64,000 nt of DNA from Siphonodentalium dalli (Eukaryota; Mollusca; Scaphopoda; Gadilida; Siphonodentaliidae): positions 167,348,664-167,412,663 of the forward strand of contig CP136066.1 of assembly GCA_032622095.1 (NCBI GenBank), given 5' to 3'. Both the position numbers and the translations under genes were made by a program. Positions 46,079 through 59,007 of the stretch are shown here, piece after piece. Each line of letters starts with the position of its first letter. Positions within the stretch are counted from its first letter, which is position 1. The notes under the pieces are model-generated. The model was not told where the DNA came from and searched no databases. It worked only from the letters and a program-made list of their open reading frames with translations.

Positions 46079-49000
46079 AACTAGGTAATTGCGTGACTAA
46101 TGGAGCTAATACGTTGATTAATCAAAAATAATATTATATATATAATTATTAATATCATAATATAATATATACTATTAGAACAAATGTGCATAAATTCTAA
46201 ACAATATGTTTTAAATTTGATCTTAAGGGTGGATACACACATGCATGTAATATCTGTAAATGTCGTGTATTTGTCGTTTTCCATGGATCATACAGACCAT
46301 GTAATATGTGTCCGCTGACAACCCAATCATTGCGGATATGTTTGACCACAGTGAGCAAAGCTCTGAACGCGCAGAGAGCCGTTGGCTGAACGAAGTCGTC
46401 AGGCCGCTTAAAATAATTGTTCGCGCGATAACCCAAATGTTGGACTTTCTGTTTAAATCATTGTCAGTCTTCTCTTGAATTTTATACCAGTGATGGCCCC
46501 AGGATTTCCCCAACGCAGGGGCTATGATCCCCAACATGGGTGGGGGTTATATCATCCCGGAAGCTACCGGACTGACCATTGCATGTTTCCTGGACGGGTG
46601 GGGTGGGAGCATGCAGCACCCTGAGTCCTGACCCCACACCCACGAAGCCACTAAGCCACTCCTGACTTATACATATTGTAGTTGACAGTTATTTCTGTCG
46701 TGTATGTTCGCTACGAGTGATTAATCTAATATTCAGCAATTTATGCTATTCATATAATTATATTATTAGAGCTTTAAATTTGAGAGTACAGAAGTTGGTG
46801 TTGCTGTGTGTCTTCATTCGGGGAAAGGGGTTGTGCAGCTCTACGAGTTCCCAACTACGTCACCTTTCCTCTCTTGTGTTATATATGTATACGCAAAATT
46901 TACAACTATGGAATATTTAATTTAAACATATTGTACATTCACGCCCAGATAATCCCGGCTGATACATTCAATTAAATCCCTTAGTTATTCGAAGCTTTCG
47001 AGAACCAGCTCCCAGATATTTGCATGGAAATCCCAAATTAATGTTATCACATGAGCTCGCTCTGAAACTATCCGAGGAATTTCAATGAACCAGTATTGTC
47101 TGTCTTAATTTTCCAATGCCTATTATTCAAGGCATGATAGCACCATATCGGATTGTTAAAGGGACATTAAACACTCGTGTATCACAATCGCCCTAAAAGA
47201 TCTTCAAATTATGCACATTTTATTTTTATTTTGGATGACCCTGAAATGACGAGAAACAAATCAAGTATAAAATCGACGGACTAAAATCCACTTTTTGAAA
47301 TGAATTAAAACTCGCGAAAAACAGCAACATATATCAGACAGGATTTATTCATTTCGGCATCCATGAAAGAATTTATGACTGGCCTGAAATTTCTTGATAG
47401 CAGTTAGTTTGATAATGGCATGTAACTGCTCACTTGTCTCGCCTGTTGAAATTGTCCGATCGCGTGCAGACGACTAATGCTATCAATGATTGGTGTGGCC
47501 ATGTAAAACACATGTTATAGTTTATTGTTCACCTCCATCAAATTTGGAGAGCATAAAAACAAAAGACAAATGTACATATATAAGTATGCATGACAATATG
47601 TGAACACAAAACAACTTGTGTGCACAGAACATTATTGAATTAGACATTACAAGACACGTATAATTATATAGTAAGTTCTATGTCATATTGGCGTGCGATG
47701 GCACTTGAATTGCACTGACGATGCCATGTCACACACATATGGTTATGTTATGATATTTAATAATTTCAATGTTTTGCAATGTATCTATATCACATGAGTC
47801 CGGTCTAGATATATCTATACCACATTCGTTACAGTATAACTGTTACAGATATACGAAATAGATAAACATCTCCTGCGTGTGGTCTATATACAACTCGCAG
47901 TGTTTATATTTATTACATGAAATTAGACTTGTGTCGTCTTATTGTGCGATCATGGACAATGTATCATTTACTATACACATGTAATATCACATGGAAATGG
48001 CCCATCCATTAAATTGATAATTTCTTGTCCGATTTTAAATATATATATTTTTTTTAAATACATTTATTCATTAACTCATGAATGAATTGGACCCAAAACT
48101 CAGGCACAGCCTATTTTATTGTGTCCAAACAGAAAAATACAAAAAGTTGACAAACAAGGACACATGACAATTTAATGGTGTATATATCTTGTATCATGGA
48201 AATTCCTAATAATCATTAAGTATGAAGTCACTAAATAGGATTTAATAAAACAGGGTTATCCTGAAAATACTGTTGATGGCAATGAGTAAGAGTTTAGAGT
48301 TTAAAATGATTCAATATTCAGATAAAGTTGTGATGATAAAATAACCATATAAATTTGAATGATACGTCACACCCACATGTATCAATCTGCAAGTTAAACT
48401 TAAGCAGAAAAAGTGTACTGCAGTTGATATGTAATCACAGTCTCTCAGTAGATTCAAAGTAAATATGAAGTGCATTACATATTGTTGAATTTGTATTAGG
48501 AACAACATGAAATTAGACTTGTGTCGCATGAAATATATATCACATACGTGTGGTCTAGATATATGTACCACAATCAATATAGTATAACTGTTACAAGATA
48601 TACGGAATATATTAATATCACCTGCGTGTGGTCTATATACTATACAACTCGCAGTGTTATGAATTTAGACTTGTGTTAATGTGCGATCAAGGACAAATGT
48701 GTCAATTATTATACACAGGTAATGTAATAAACACATGTAATGTCACATGGAAATGGCCCACCCAATAAAGAGAATGAATTTAGTGACGCTACGTACCGTA
48801 CTAAATTCACCCTATGGTGATATCATTTCCCTTGGGCCTCATCTTCTCTGGAAAGTAACTTTATTATTAAATTAACAAGTTTTTTAGTTTCTTTATAAAT
48901 TTCTTTAGTTTTTCTGTTTTAGTTTAGTTTCTCTAAATCCTCAAATTGGCAGACGACACAATGCATAATCGACGTACCCAATGGGTGCGCTTCACCATCT

Positions 49001-51297
49001 TAACTATAAAGGAACTTAAATATGTGTCTAGATCTCCCATAGCAGACGAGGCCATGCAAAGTGAGGTCCCCAGAGGATGCATTTGGTGACGCTAGCTCGC
49101 TGTGTTGGGTATATAGCGTCACTCACGAAATTCACCTTCTGGGTACCTCATTCTGCAAATGTCAAGCACCGTACTTTTAGGCCTGAATAGAATGTTCATC
49201 AGAATATCATCAATTATTGACACGACAAAGTAAACATATCACATCTCTTGTTTCTAATTAACGGTATGAAACTTGAGGTGCGGAAAACTTGTGTTACAAA
49301 CTTGTCGACGAAATAGGATTATATTTGCCGATGAACGTCTCCGATATCTGACAGAAGCTCACGTGTTTGCTGAAGAATACTTCCTGTTTATTAATTAATT
49401 ATTGAACTATGCGAAGGAGATGGTACTATATATGTCAGTTATGTTTACAATAATACCGGTTTCCAATGTTATTTGATCATCGGCGAAATAGAAACTCACA
49501 GAAACTGACAAAAACTCATGTGTTTGCTGAACAATTCTTCCTGTTTATTAATTAATTATTGAACTATGCGAAGGAGATGATGCTATATATGTCAGTTATG
49601 TTTCCAATAACGCCGGTTCCCAATGTTATTTGATCATCGGTGAAATACGCTTGCGGTGGGTAATTTGGTCATAGAGAATTACGCGGATATCAAATTTGAA
49701 CGTTATGATTATATTTACGTAATTTGAAAGGTGTTATAAGACATCGTTGGGTTGATAAATGCACGAAATAATTTTCTACAGGATTTCTTTACTCTCAAAT
49801 ACTACATCAAATTGACAACAAATATTGAGTTCTATACGACCGCCAGGTTTTGGCGAGGGTTGATTTTATCTGCCTTGGAGAAAAAATAGTTATGTCCTAT
49901 AAGAGGTAACATCCAAGCTGTTGTTGGCCGAGAACACCTGGTCAAATTATATACAACATATTCCATAGTATATAGCATTTGAAACAGGAAGCTCCAAAAT
50001 ATTGTATTATCAACTTATCCGGTCGAATAAACTGTGAGCATGTTGTTTTTGTCAAGGTGCCGACTTGTGTTCTCTGTGCTTAATTTTTATCTGGTCTGTA
50101 TTGCCAGTTTATACAATATTATCAATGGAAGGGGAATAACTCTATTTCTTAGTTCCGAATTCTGGTTTAAATAGCGGGGGGAATCTCGGGGGGAATCTGA
50201 GAACCTCTATAATTTGGTAGACACTCCAAGGCCACGCAGCTGTTCCGTATTCTGGTGGATAATATATATTTTTCGTTCCTCTTCCAAGTAGTATATAATA
50301 TAGAGTATATTGTGTATAATATGATATGGGGATTCAAAAAAAAATTAAAGGTACTAAATCCGATCAGACGCTCCTAAATTACTATTTCTTTGGCTGGGGG
50401 GGGGGGTAAACAATATTTGATTCGAGTCGAGGAACCCACCCATCAAAGCTCAGAGTGATTATATATCGATGTTTGAAGTTTGTTAATTTTTGGAGATCTG
50501 GGCCAAAACTTTTCAAGATCCACGTTCTGAAACGGACAAATTGCGGTTGTAAGATGGATAACTCTAAAATCAAGTGGTTACTATTAACAATAATAACCAC
50601 TTGATTTTAGAGTTACCTTTAAGTGGGCCTTTAACCTATTTTCAGAATTCAACAACAAGGCTGATACACAGCTTGTATAGTGTCAAATTGTTCAAATTTT
50701 TATTTGGACAAAAATATATATACCTGAGTTATTTTTCTGGTAACGGGCATGAACAAATAGGGGTGGTGGGGTGGTGTTTTTAAATTTTTACATTTTATTT
50801 TCTTATAGTCTCGAATTAACCTCCAACATTTAAATGATGACCATAGAATATTCGGGATGGTGCACTTTATTAAACCAGTTGCTAACTGGATACTATCTGA
50901 TGAGTAGTTACTTGACAAGCCATTTGTTGAATTTATTTATGAACATCCATGCAAATAAATTAATTGGAATCCAGGGAGAAATATCAGGGGTATATGATCA
51001 TGATCAGAACATCACTAGAAATGAAAAACAGACCATTTCAATGCACAGCATGAGGATCAGCAAATAATTTAAGTATATTCTTAAATGCAGCGATTTACTT
51101 AAATTATGTTTTATACATTTACATAATAGTCACTTTTCACACATTACACTGTATTGATCCAGCATCATATTATGGAATGTTAGGGCTCGTGAATTTTACT
51201 CACCGTTGATCAATATATAAGGATGGACAAGTTGGTATTAAACATAACAAAAACGTTTGTAAATTTTTTTATTTTTTTTACAAAATCAATAGAATGA
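46079..51297. repeat. Segmental duplication unit C (partial, without TALE gene)
   Basis: This corresponds to 24518-29656 of unit A and 36007-41190 of unit B, with more substitutions than A and B show to each other. It starts abruptly at AACTAGGTAATTGCG (46079). It includes the gene-free segment, a K2 MITE remnant and the R MITE at 50349-50618. It lacks the homeobox gene, its flanks and the minisatellite. Similarity to B continues with gaps through 52094, so B and C were copied together with LINE-4. Confidence 0.8.
50349..50618. mobile_element. TTAA-flanked R MITE (unit C copy)
   Basis: This is the duplicate of 28750-29016, flanked by TTAA at 50345-50348 and 50619-50622, again inside a K2 end. 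Confidence 0.65.
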
Positions 51298-51779
51298 ATG
51301 AGAGATGGGGTTACCTCTCTTATATGCCGTGATCACACAGGTTACAAACACCTAATTATTTTCCATAGGCGACAGTGTTAACTAGAAGTCCAGCCGGCCA
51401 TGGATTAAGCCTATTTGAACATCAAGTGGTCAATTTTCCCTTAGAACGTCATCCGCTGCACCAGTCTGTGACAACAAACGCTCCATGTTCGGTATTTTTT
51501 CAAACGATAATCTTGCATTTCCACTACCCATTTACTGCACAGCAGCAGCATAAATATACCCAGACCCTTTCCATAACTTGTGGACCCGACCAACCTCATC
51601 CTGGACATCTAAACATACATGATCGCCATATGTACGTAGGCTATGATTTTCTGTCCCGCTTATATGATAATCAACCAATCAGCAGCCAGATTTTTTTTAT
51701 GCTGACTCGAGTACACAAATTCAAGAAGCGTAACTCTATATAATTAGTTGCTTGTAACCCACACACGCAGTCTCTTTAA
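51298..51779. other. Spacer after unit C, no gene recognised
   Basis: 51300-51352 and 51543-51779 match the region after unit B. About 51351-51543 is extra here. Confidence 0.4.
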
Positions 51780-52900
51780 AAAGTCGACGAAAATGTTAAC
51801 ATCTAAGTTCTAACAGTTAATGCAGACGAAACAAAGTGCACGATATTTAAATCACATAATCGGAAGTTAAATATAGACCATAAATTTTATATAAAAAATG
51901 AGTTGTTAGAAAGAGTTAACGAATATAAATACTTAGGTCTCGTCTTCACTTCTGACGGTAAAATGTCGAGAGCTTGTGAAAATTTAAGTGGGAGAGCTTC
52001 CATTCCAAGGCTATGTTTTTCATGACGAGCTCACTGAATTCACAATTAGAATTGTCTGTCAATACTAAATGTAAGTTGTTTGATAAATTAGTAATGCCTA
52101 TATTGCTGTATGGTTCCGAAATATGGGCTTCCGAGTTGAAAATTCCATTTACTGATACTAACTCACTTGACCAAAGACATTTGAAATTTTGTAAGGGTAT
52201 ACTCAGGTTGAATAAAAAGGCTTCAAATCATGCTTCGATGGTCGAACTGGGTCGATATCCCATGGCAATTAATGCTATCGGTAATATGTATAAATATCTG
52301 AATAAACTGCGTGCAGTAAAATAAAGCACGTTAATTCATGCATGATTCTTGCAGGGAATCCCTCATGTCTAATCAATCAACTTGGGACGCACAGTTAGCC
52401 AAAGTGGTATCAATATTTCACAATCTAATATAACAATAAGAGTGACAGACAAACTAATAATTGAAAGTTTAAAATCAGAACATATAAATAAGTTCGAAAA
52501 GGATATTTTCGATGATGACGACAAGATGGTGCTAATAAACTGCGAACTTATATACAAAGACAATTATGATATAGAACCGTACCTCAGGCACGTTCGATCG
52601 TCAGCGGCAAGAGAGATGTTCACTCGACTACGTGTTAGCAATCATATGTTAGCTATAGAAAAGGGTCGACACACGCAACCGAAAACGCCATTAAAAGACC
52701 GAATTTGTCACATGTGTGATGAACATAAAGTTGAAACAGAAAAACATTTTATTATGGAATGCAGTGCGTATATGCTGACTCTAGAAAAGACTTGTTTAAT
52801 ATTGCTAAAAAATTATAGCATAGATTTCATAAACATGAGTGATGATAAGTTCATCTTCATAATGAAAAATAAGGGCAAACAAATAATCAATACCGTGTGA
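51780..52900 (+). pseudogene. LINE-4 reverse transcriptase C-terminal region
   Basis: The frame reads YKYLGLVFTSDGK, a small duplication that shifts the frame near 52003, then VMPILLYGSEIWAS, RHLKFCKGILRLNKKASNHA and ELGRYPMAI. After stops near 52322, 52342 and 52367 it continues with LRHVRSSAAREMFTRLRVSN and a zinc-knuckle-like ICHMCDEHKVETEKHFIMEC, ending with TGA at 52898-52900. It is the end of a non-LTR retrotransposon protein. The catalytic FADD region and endonuclease are missing, so it is inactive. Confidence 0.7.
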
Positions 52901-53067
52901 AACATGATCCGGTTATTCTTTATAAAAAAAACAGAATGGCAATATGGGGAAATAAACGTTGAAAGTATTAATTTATAATACTAAGAATTATGTATCGTAC
53001 ATATGCCTATATACATTTATTACACGCTTGTTCCTAGAAGTACAGTGTTATTGCGGGAACATGTCTC

Positions 53068-54491
53068 TATTCCGAAGGTTCGCTATTCCGAAGGTTCACT
53101 ATTCCGAAGGTTCACTACTTCGAAGGTTCGCTACTCCGAATGTTCTCTATTCCGAAGGTTCGCTATTCCGAAGATTTTTTTTTTTAAAGGTTAATTCTAT
53201 ATTCAAGTATTGAGGGGGTTCTTTATCACGAAGACTCTTTTTTATGAAGGAAATAACTTAAAACATTGAAACAATAAATGTTATTTTTTATTTTTTCGCG
53301 GGTTTCCTTGAGATTTAATGTCATTACGTGTGACGTTATTTTCCAATACATATTCACGTCAGGCAGCCCACACAATTGCTCTTTCCATGCGATTTAATGT
53401 CATCACGTATGGCGTTATATCTCAATAATCTTACAGGCAACAATACGCCAGCTAAAGGCGGGATTAAAACAGCGGGACTATAACTCTTAATGAATACTGC
53501 GAAGCAGAATGTCGTTGAATAAACGGGTATGAGTTGAACCTAACTGCAATTGTGAATTTGTATTGCATTGTAAGGCCCACTTAATTTTCGAGTCATCGGC
53601 TATTTTTTATAGTGCCTTGATATCAGGTTTTAAGCACAATATGTGCCATAAAATATGATTAAAACACTATATATAGTTCATCACCATTCCAAACGTCTGT
53701 ATCAGAAGATGCCCCTAGAGAAATAGAAAACATCTTAAATCATAAAAGATTCCCCCGTTATATGTCATGGCTCTCATAATTCAACATAATTCAACCTAAT
53801 GTATTTTCAATTGAAGGGGAATAACATTATCTTCAAAATATAGAGTTACCCCCCCCCCCTCCATTGAAAAAAATACACTTTACTTTGCGCAACAAAACCA
53901 GATGAACCTTAAGCACAAAAACAAGTGGTTAACCCTGCGTTAACTCAACAAAAACAACATGTTCACAGTTTATTACACCGGAAAAGCTGATAATACAGTC
54001 TTAGATAGCTTCATATTTCAAATGGTATATATAGTGGCATATATTTTATATATGTGATCTTCGAAAATGGGGTTCGAAAATTAAGTGGGCCTTGAATGTT
54101 GATGTTTTTTTTCAAATACAGATTGCCAGTTCGGAAAAACTATATCTCTTACATGTAGTTTATTTCAGTCATCGTGTTTTTAACTTTCCATAATGAACGA
54201 TAAACTGATACTCTTTTCTTGCTATTAATAACCGATATCTAGGACAATTTAGGAATTAGAAGTGGATGTATAAATGTACTATATATGAATACTAGCGTAA
54301 CCGTATTTTTCATTCCTCGTGTGGTTTTTGTGGTGGGGTGCAAATTTTGATTCATTTCTGGTTAAATACGCCCAGAATATAAAACCTTCGGAATAGGGAA
54401 CCTTCGGAATAGGGAACCTTCGGAATAGGGAACCTTCGGAATAATGAACCTTCGGAATAGCGAACCTTCGGAATAATGAACCTTCGGAATA
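53068..54491. mobile_element. Element bounded by inverted 16-bp minisatellites
   Basis: The left array (53068-53173) has six full units and a partial one of TATTCCGAAGGTTCRC. The right array (about 54381-54491) has seven units of the exact complement, GNRAACCTTCGGAATA. The outermost bases also match in inverted orientation (CTCTATTCCGAAGG preceded by CGGGxxxxxx on both sides). Tandem-repeat terminal inverted repeats are the hallmark of Foldback/Galileo-like DNA elements and of some other non-autonomous elements. The interior (53174-54380) has no gene but holds an inverted K2 MITE. Repetitive frames over the arrays are not genes. Confidence 0.65.
53572..54093. mobile_element. K2 MITE inside the inverted-minisatellite element
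   Basis: The left end is AAGGCCCACTTAATTTTCGA and the right end TTCGAAAATTAAGTGGGCCTT. The interior matches the reverse complement of 20297-20733 with many substitutions. TTAA flanks are eroded (TGTA and TGAA). The divergence suggests an older insertion than those in units A and B. Confidence 0.6.
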
Positions 54492-54692
54492 GAGAACCCT
54501 ACCCGTTATTGCTGTTCCATATTTACAAATCCGTATGGAACGTACGTTCCGTAGGCATCTCGTTGACGTAAAATGACTATTTAAATAAAAGAATCATCAC
54601 ACACGACAAACACGCCCTGTGTGAGCCTATAAATAAACCTGCTAATCCTGTATTTTTAATGCACGTATTCTAGGACGCGAAGCGTGTAATAA

Positions 54693-54850
54693 ACACAGAA
54701 CGACACGATGTGTAAATGGGTTTGTCGATACGGCCCTCGTGCTGTTGAGGAAGGATAGAACTCGAGGCACAAGCGCCTCTCGTTCTATCCTTCCGCGACA
54801 GCACTCGTGCCGTATCGACAAACCCATTTACACATCGTGTGGTTCTGCGT
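54693..54850. repeat. Compact GC-richer foldback (about 72-bp arms)
   Basis: Nearly perfect inverted arms meet at GAGGCACAAGCGCCTC (about 54764-54779). Each arm reads ACACGATGTGTAAATGGG, then TTTGTCGATACGG and GGAAGGATAGAAC. The frame on the minus strand across it is a by-product. It may be a MITE core or a source of a hairpin RNA. No flanking target repeat was recognised. Confidence 0.6.
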
Positions 54851-55023
54851 ATGTATTTTATTTTAATGTATAACTTTTCATGTATTAACTGCTATTTGCA
54901 ACTGCCTCAATGCATTGGCGTATATATTGCAATAAATAATCTTATCTAATCATCTTATCTTATCATCTTATCTTATTGTGTTAATATTTTCGTCGGCTTT
55001 TTAAAGAGACTGAGACTCACGCT
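54851..55023. other. Short spacer with TTATC repeats
   Basis: A small array of ATCTTATCTTATC-type units at about 54940-54975, otherwise unremarkable. Confidence 0.4.
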
Positions 55024-55024
55024 C

Positions 55025-56033
55025 AAACTCCATGCAGGGTTTAACTCCCTTGATAATTCGATATGACCGCTAGAGAGCCCAAAAACTACTTTGCGCAATG
55101 GTGAAAAATTAGTTCACCTATCATTTTATCAACACCATGCATATGTTTTGGACAACAACACGCATGGCAAACATCAGTCAAGTCAAACATCAATCTCTAC
55201 CAGAGCGCACCAGTCATACTTCCTTTCTGACTCTGTCACCGGCTGGCGACCAGTCTACCGTTTCTATATTTAGCGCGGGGTTTTCCAAACAAAATGGCGA
55301 AAACCGATCGCCCCAAAGTCAAATTTCCTATGTGCTTTGAGAACAATTCCCGCACTAAAAACTTAATGACAGAATGGAGGATCAGAGCGGTAATTTTGTT
55401 GACGATTTTCGCAAACAACTCGTCAAAATTGGAGCAAATTATAACTCTTGCAGTGGCCTGACTTGCCATGCGTGTTGTCGGGACATGGTCGTCCATGTGC
55501 GTTCAGACTTTTGTGCTGATAAAATAATCGGAGAACCAAATCACACCGTTTCGAAATATAGTTCTTTGATTCTAGTGGGACTTTCCAAACCACACAAATT
55601 TTGTTCGACATTTTGTGTGCTTAACAAGGGCAGCATTTTGCGCTACTTGCTTATTATATATTTTAATATCGCGGAAGTCCACCAAATGTTGGTAAAATGT
55701 CGCCCATAGCAGCGGTCTTACCGAGTCATCAAGGGAGGTAAACCCTGCATGGAGTTTGGTCAAACACAAGGGTTCTAATTGGCTGCCATTTTATTAGCAA
55801 GCGATAAGTCGTCAACAAAGCTATCCGTATATATATACCGCTGTAATTCTCCGTTTTGTGAGGGAATTCTTCTCAAAGCACATTCGAAATAAATTTTACT
55901 TTGGGGGGAATCCCCTTCGCCATTGTTGGTGGTAAAACCCGCACTAAATATAGAAAACCACAGACTAGTACCCCGCCAGTGACAGAGCCAGAAAGGAAGC
56001 ATGACTGGTGTGCTCTGGTAGACATTTTCAACG
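55025..56033. mobile_element. Inverted-repeat region, probable non-autonomous DNA transposon(s)
   Basis: Block B (about 55188-55360, containing CTACCAGAGCGCACCAGTCA) recurs in inverted orientation at about 55860-56033. Block A (55025-55053) recurs inverted at 55729-55757. The order A-B-core-A'-B' is not a simple hairpin, so one end was rearranged or two copies are fused. The core frame at 55374-55709 (111 codons, Cys-rich near CHACCRD) has no recognisable domain and is probably chance. Confidence 0.5.
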
Positions 56034-56614
56034 ACTCGGCCATTTCCGCTTCGCGCATTCTCAACGACTCGGCAATTTCCGCTTCGCTAGGGAATTACAT
56101 CTTCCATAAATAAAAACCATATTCGCATAATGATACCACACACGGCCCTGGTCATCAGACAATGACGCAGATGGATGTGAATGGGGCAGAATTTATATAT
56201 TCACTACACAGCTGTACCAAACTTGACGATGCATTTAAATAGTGATAAAAAGTAATATATTTAGCAATAATTAATTCATGTTGAAGAAGGCGCACAGTTC
56301 GTGAATTAAAAAAAAATCTCAATTTCAAACAATCAATTTGAAGGGGAAAATCATCACCCTGTATAACCAATGTATATGCTATAGTATTATAAGATATAAG
56401 AACACGAATATGAGAGATATGTTCGAAGTATGTAAAAAAAAGTGGTTTACAAAAAAACAAACCATTTTGTTCATGTATATATAGTTCGATATACAGTTTG
56501 ACAGGAAACATTAAAAAAAGCACACTGCATTATATAGACTATGAACCCAACTAGGGTATGAACTCAGTCTACTATCTGAAATCTCGACTGTCTGCCAGAA
56601 AATAAATAAAACAT
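56034..56614. other. No gene recognised
   Basis: AT-rich DNA. A 24-base phrase (TCTCAACGACTCGGCxATTTCCGCTTCGC) is tandemly repeated at about 56028-56087. Confidence 0.4.
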
Positions 56615-56834
56615 TAGTAACCACTTGATTTTCGAGTTATCCATCATACAACCGCAATTAGTCCGTTTGAGCACGTGGAAGTGGTCCACATCTCCAAAAA
56701 TTAACAAACTTAAAAAATCGATATCTGATCACTCTGAGCTTTGAAGGGTGGGTTCCTCGACTCGAATCAAATATTTTTTTACACCCGAAGCCAAAGAAAT
56801 AGTAATTTAGGGGTGCTTAATCGGATTGAGTACC
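56615..56834 (-). mobile_element. R-type MITE, inverted and shortened
   Basis: The reverse complement of the 28750 family. The AGGTACTCAATCCGATTAAG end lies at 56834 next to TTAA (56835-56838). The opposite hairpin end is reduced to CCACTTGATTTTCGAG. It is more diverged than the copies in units A-C. Confidence 0.55.
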
Positions 56835-57065
56835 TTTAATTGCATATTTTAGTAGTTTTTTTTTTGGCAGCCATTTGCAGAACTAAAATATTATCGGGTA
56901 AAGGACCAAAACAACACTAAACAACATTACTATTATTCAATCACGTTTTCAAAAATCTGGCAGATATAAATACTCGATACTGATTCATCTTTTCAGACAT
57001 TAATTATGTAGTTCAAATAGTTTTGCAATTATTGTTATAAATTTATCATAATTTATTCTCTTCAG

Positions 57066-58095
57066 CTGGTGAAGGACATTCGACATGTGGGGTATTCTGC
57101 GATGTGTCAAAGGCGATTGATGGAGTTTGACATAAGGGTCTCTTGCTAAAACTTAAACCATATGGTATAGCATACAGCTTACTAAATTGGTTCACTAGCT
57201 ATCGTAGCAAAAGACAACAAAGGGTTAAAGTTTCTGGCTCTCTTTCGGAATATGGCTGTTATCGGCCCGGCGCTTTTTTAACTCTACATTAACGATATAT
57301 CCGATGGAATGCAATTGACTAACCGACTTTTTGCTGACGACACGTGTTTATTCCAATCGGCCCCGATATTATCGAAATCCAAAATATCCTGAACACTGAC
57401 TTGTCGCGTCTACGCGAGTGGGCCCTGAAATGGCGAGTAAACTTTAATCCAGATAAAACAAAAGCAGTATATTTTACTCGATCCCCAAACAATATTCTAC
57501 CTGTTCTTGAATTTGTTGGGGAAAATATTGGTATTTCATGAGTCCCATAAGCACCTAGGCGTTGAATTCACTTCTGACTATTCATGGAAGAAACATGTCA
57601 TCACCATATATAAGTAATAAAGTGGCATCAAGATTGTCCCAACTGCACACTCCAAACATGATATATGTCATTCATACAACCCGTAATAGAATATGCCAGC
57701 CCAGTTTGGGGCTGTGCACCGGATTCTATACATTGAAGAAACTACAGATGACCTCCAATATGACGCTGCCCGAATTGTCCCAGAGAGCATCTTCTTTGTG
57801 ACTTGGGTGGCAAACACTGTCAACCCGAAGACATTCAAAAAAATTATCACTTTCCATATAATTGTATTTCATAAAGCCCCGAAATATCTTATAGATATAT
57901 TACCACGGAAAGTCGCATATAAATCTGATCATAACATATGGATCGTACTTTGAACCGTTCAGTGCAAACCCAAGTTACCCAACCTTCAAAAAGACTTTTT
58001 CCCCCATCCAGCGTCAACGAATGGAACCAACTAGACCCTGTCACAAGATCGCAGTCTGCTGACCTCTTTCGTTATCAGAGTCGATTAATGCAACA
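57066..58095 (+). pseudogene. LINE-5, heavily decayed CR1/Jockey-like reverse transcriptase
   Basis: Motifs survive in several frames: FCDVSKAIDGV (about 57094), SYRSKRQQRVKVSGSLS, the catalytic LFADDTCLF (about 57328-57354), LREWALKWRVNFNPDKTKAV, HKHLGVEF, a PRNRICQPSLGL/YASPVWGC remnant, KAPKYLIDILPR and FFPPSSVNEWNQLD. Stops and frame shifts are frequent (at least six), so it is far older than LINE-1. Neither the endonuclease nor the 3' end is recognisable. Confidence 0.7.
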
Positions 58096-58294
58096 AAATA
58101 ATGTTAACCACTGTCAACTATGGTATCAAATTTCCCAAAACGTGTTATTTATCAACATTTTGTTCAACGAAATATGGCCGTATTATCACTTGAGTATTCA
58201 CGAATTTTTTGCCGAGACAATCCGTTTAACGGCGTGTTTCTGGGCCACAAACAATTGAAATCACAAACTTCAAAAATCGATATCTGATCACTCT
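58075..58294. repeat. Diverged copy of the 11045-11300 flank repeat
   Basis: Phrases shared with 11049-11300 are TTATCAGARTCGATTAATKC, ACGTGTTATTTATCAACATT and AATCGATATCTGATCACTCT. Its presence here, away from the TALE array, shows that this flank is itself a dispersed repeat. Confidence 0.5.
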
Positions 58295-58738
58295 GCCATG
58301 AATCTCTACTATGGCTAACGCCCGTATAGATCATATTCCACCAGGACAAAACCTTGTTTTGACAGGGAAAGTCAAACAAATAATGCGGGGAATATATATC
58401 TTAATGATTATCTGTTCCTTAATAATGTACTTCACTATATGTGAAGGTCCCAACTCGAAAATGCATGCATTTCTGTGACTTTCGACAGCCGATATCGCAA
58501 TAAACATTCAATTAATTACCCAGGAAAAAATCCATAAGTGTCAGAAACGCAAAGCAAAATCGCTCACAAAGTCACTTAAATCGTGAAATTTCGAGTTGGG
58601 ACCTTCACCTACAGAAATATATTCCCCGTGTTATTTTTTCAATTTTGTAAGATTCCCTGTAAATATTAAACAGTTCCCATGGTTTGCACTGGTGGAATAT
58701 GATCTCTACCGACATTAGCCATAGTAAAGATTCATGGC
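58295..58738. mobile_element. Long foldback element (about 200-bp imperfect arms)
   Basis: The left end GCCATGAATCTCTACTATGG and right end CCATAGTAAAGATTCATGGC are inverted, and inverted similarity continues inward (GATCATATTCCACCAG; GAAGGTCCCAACTCGAAA at about 58444, with its complement at about 58596). There is no coding capacity and no clear target repeat. It is probably a MITE. Confidence 0.6.
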
Positions 58739-58741
58739 ATG

Positions 58742-59007
58742 ATCTAAATTTCCAGATAAACAAAGAATAACTCTAGAACGGAAAATCCGGAAGAAAAAAA
58801 AACGATTGAAAACTCAGTTGAATGCCCTCATAGCAGTGAACATCCATACGAAATTTCATTCAGATCTGACAACCGGTGTTTGAGATATCTGCATGCCCGG
58901 ACGTATATGGACGGATAAAAAATGTCTAGCCGGACGCCCCAACGGACGGACGAGGTCAATCCGCTATGCCCCCATTTTCTTCGAGAATGAGGGGGGGGGG
59001 TATAATA
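58742..59007. repeat. Dispersed repeat ending in G-run and TATAATAA
   Basis: It contains GGACGGACGAGG and ends in a run of nine G plus TATAATAAAC, like 22500-22577 inside the 2.65-kb insertion (GGACGGACGCACGG, G-run, TATAATAACC). No gene is seen. Confidence 0.45.

Noticed and set aside
52959-53213. Repetitive protein (SEGSLFRRFA-type)
   Set aside because: It is the translation of the 16-bp minisatellite at the end of a mobile element, open in more than one frame.
55374-55709. 111-codon frame between inverted blocks as a transposase
   Set aside because: No catalytic motif or recognisable fold, and it is shorter than known transposases; retained only as part of the inverted-repeat region.
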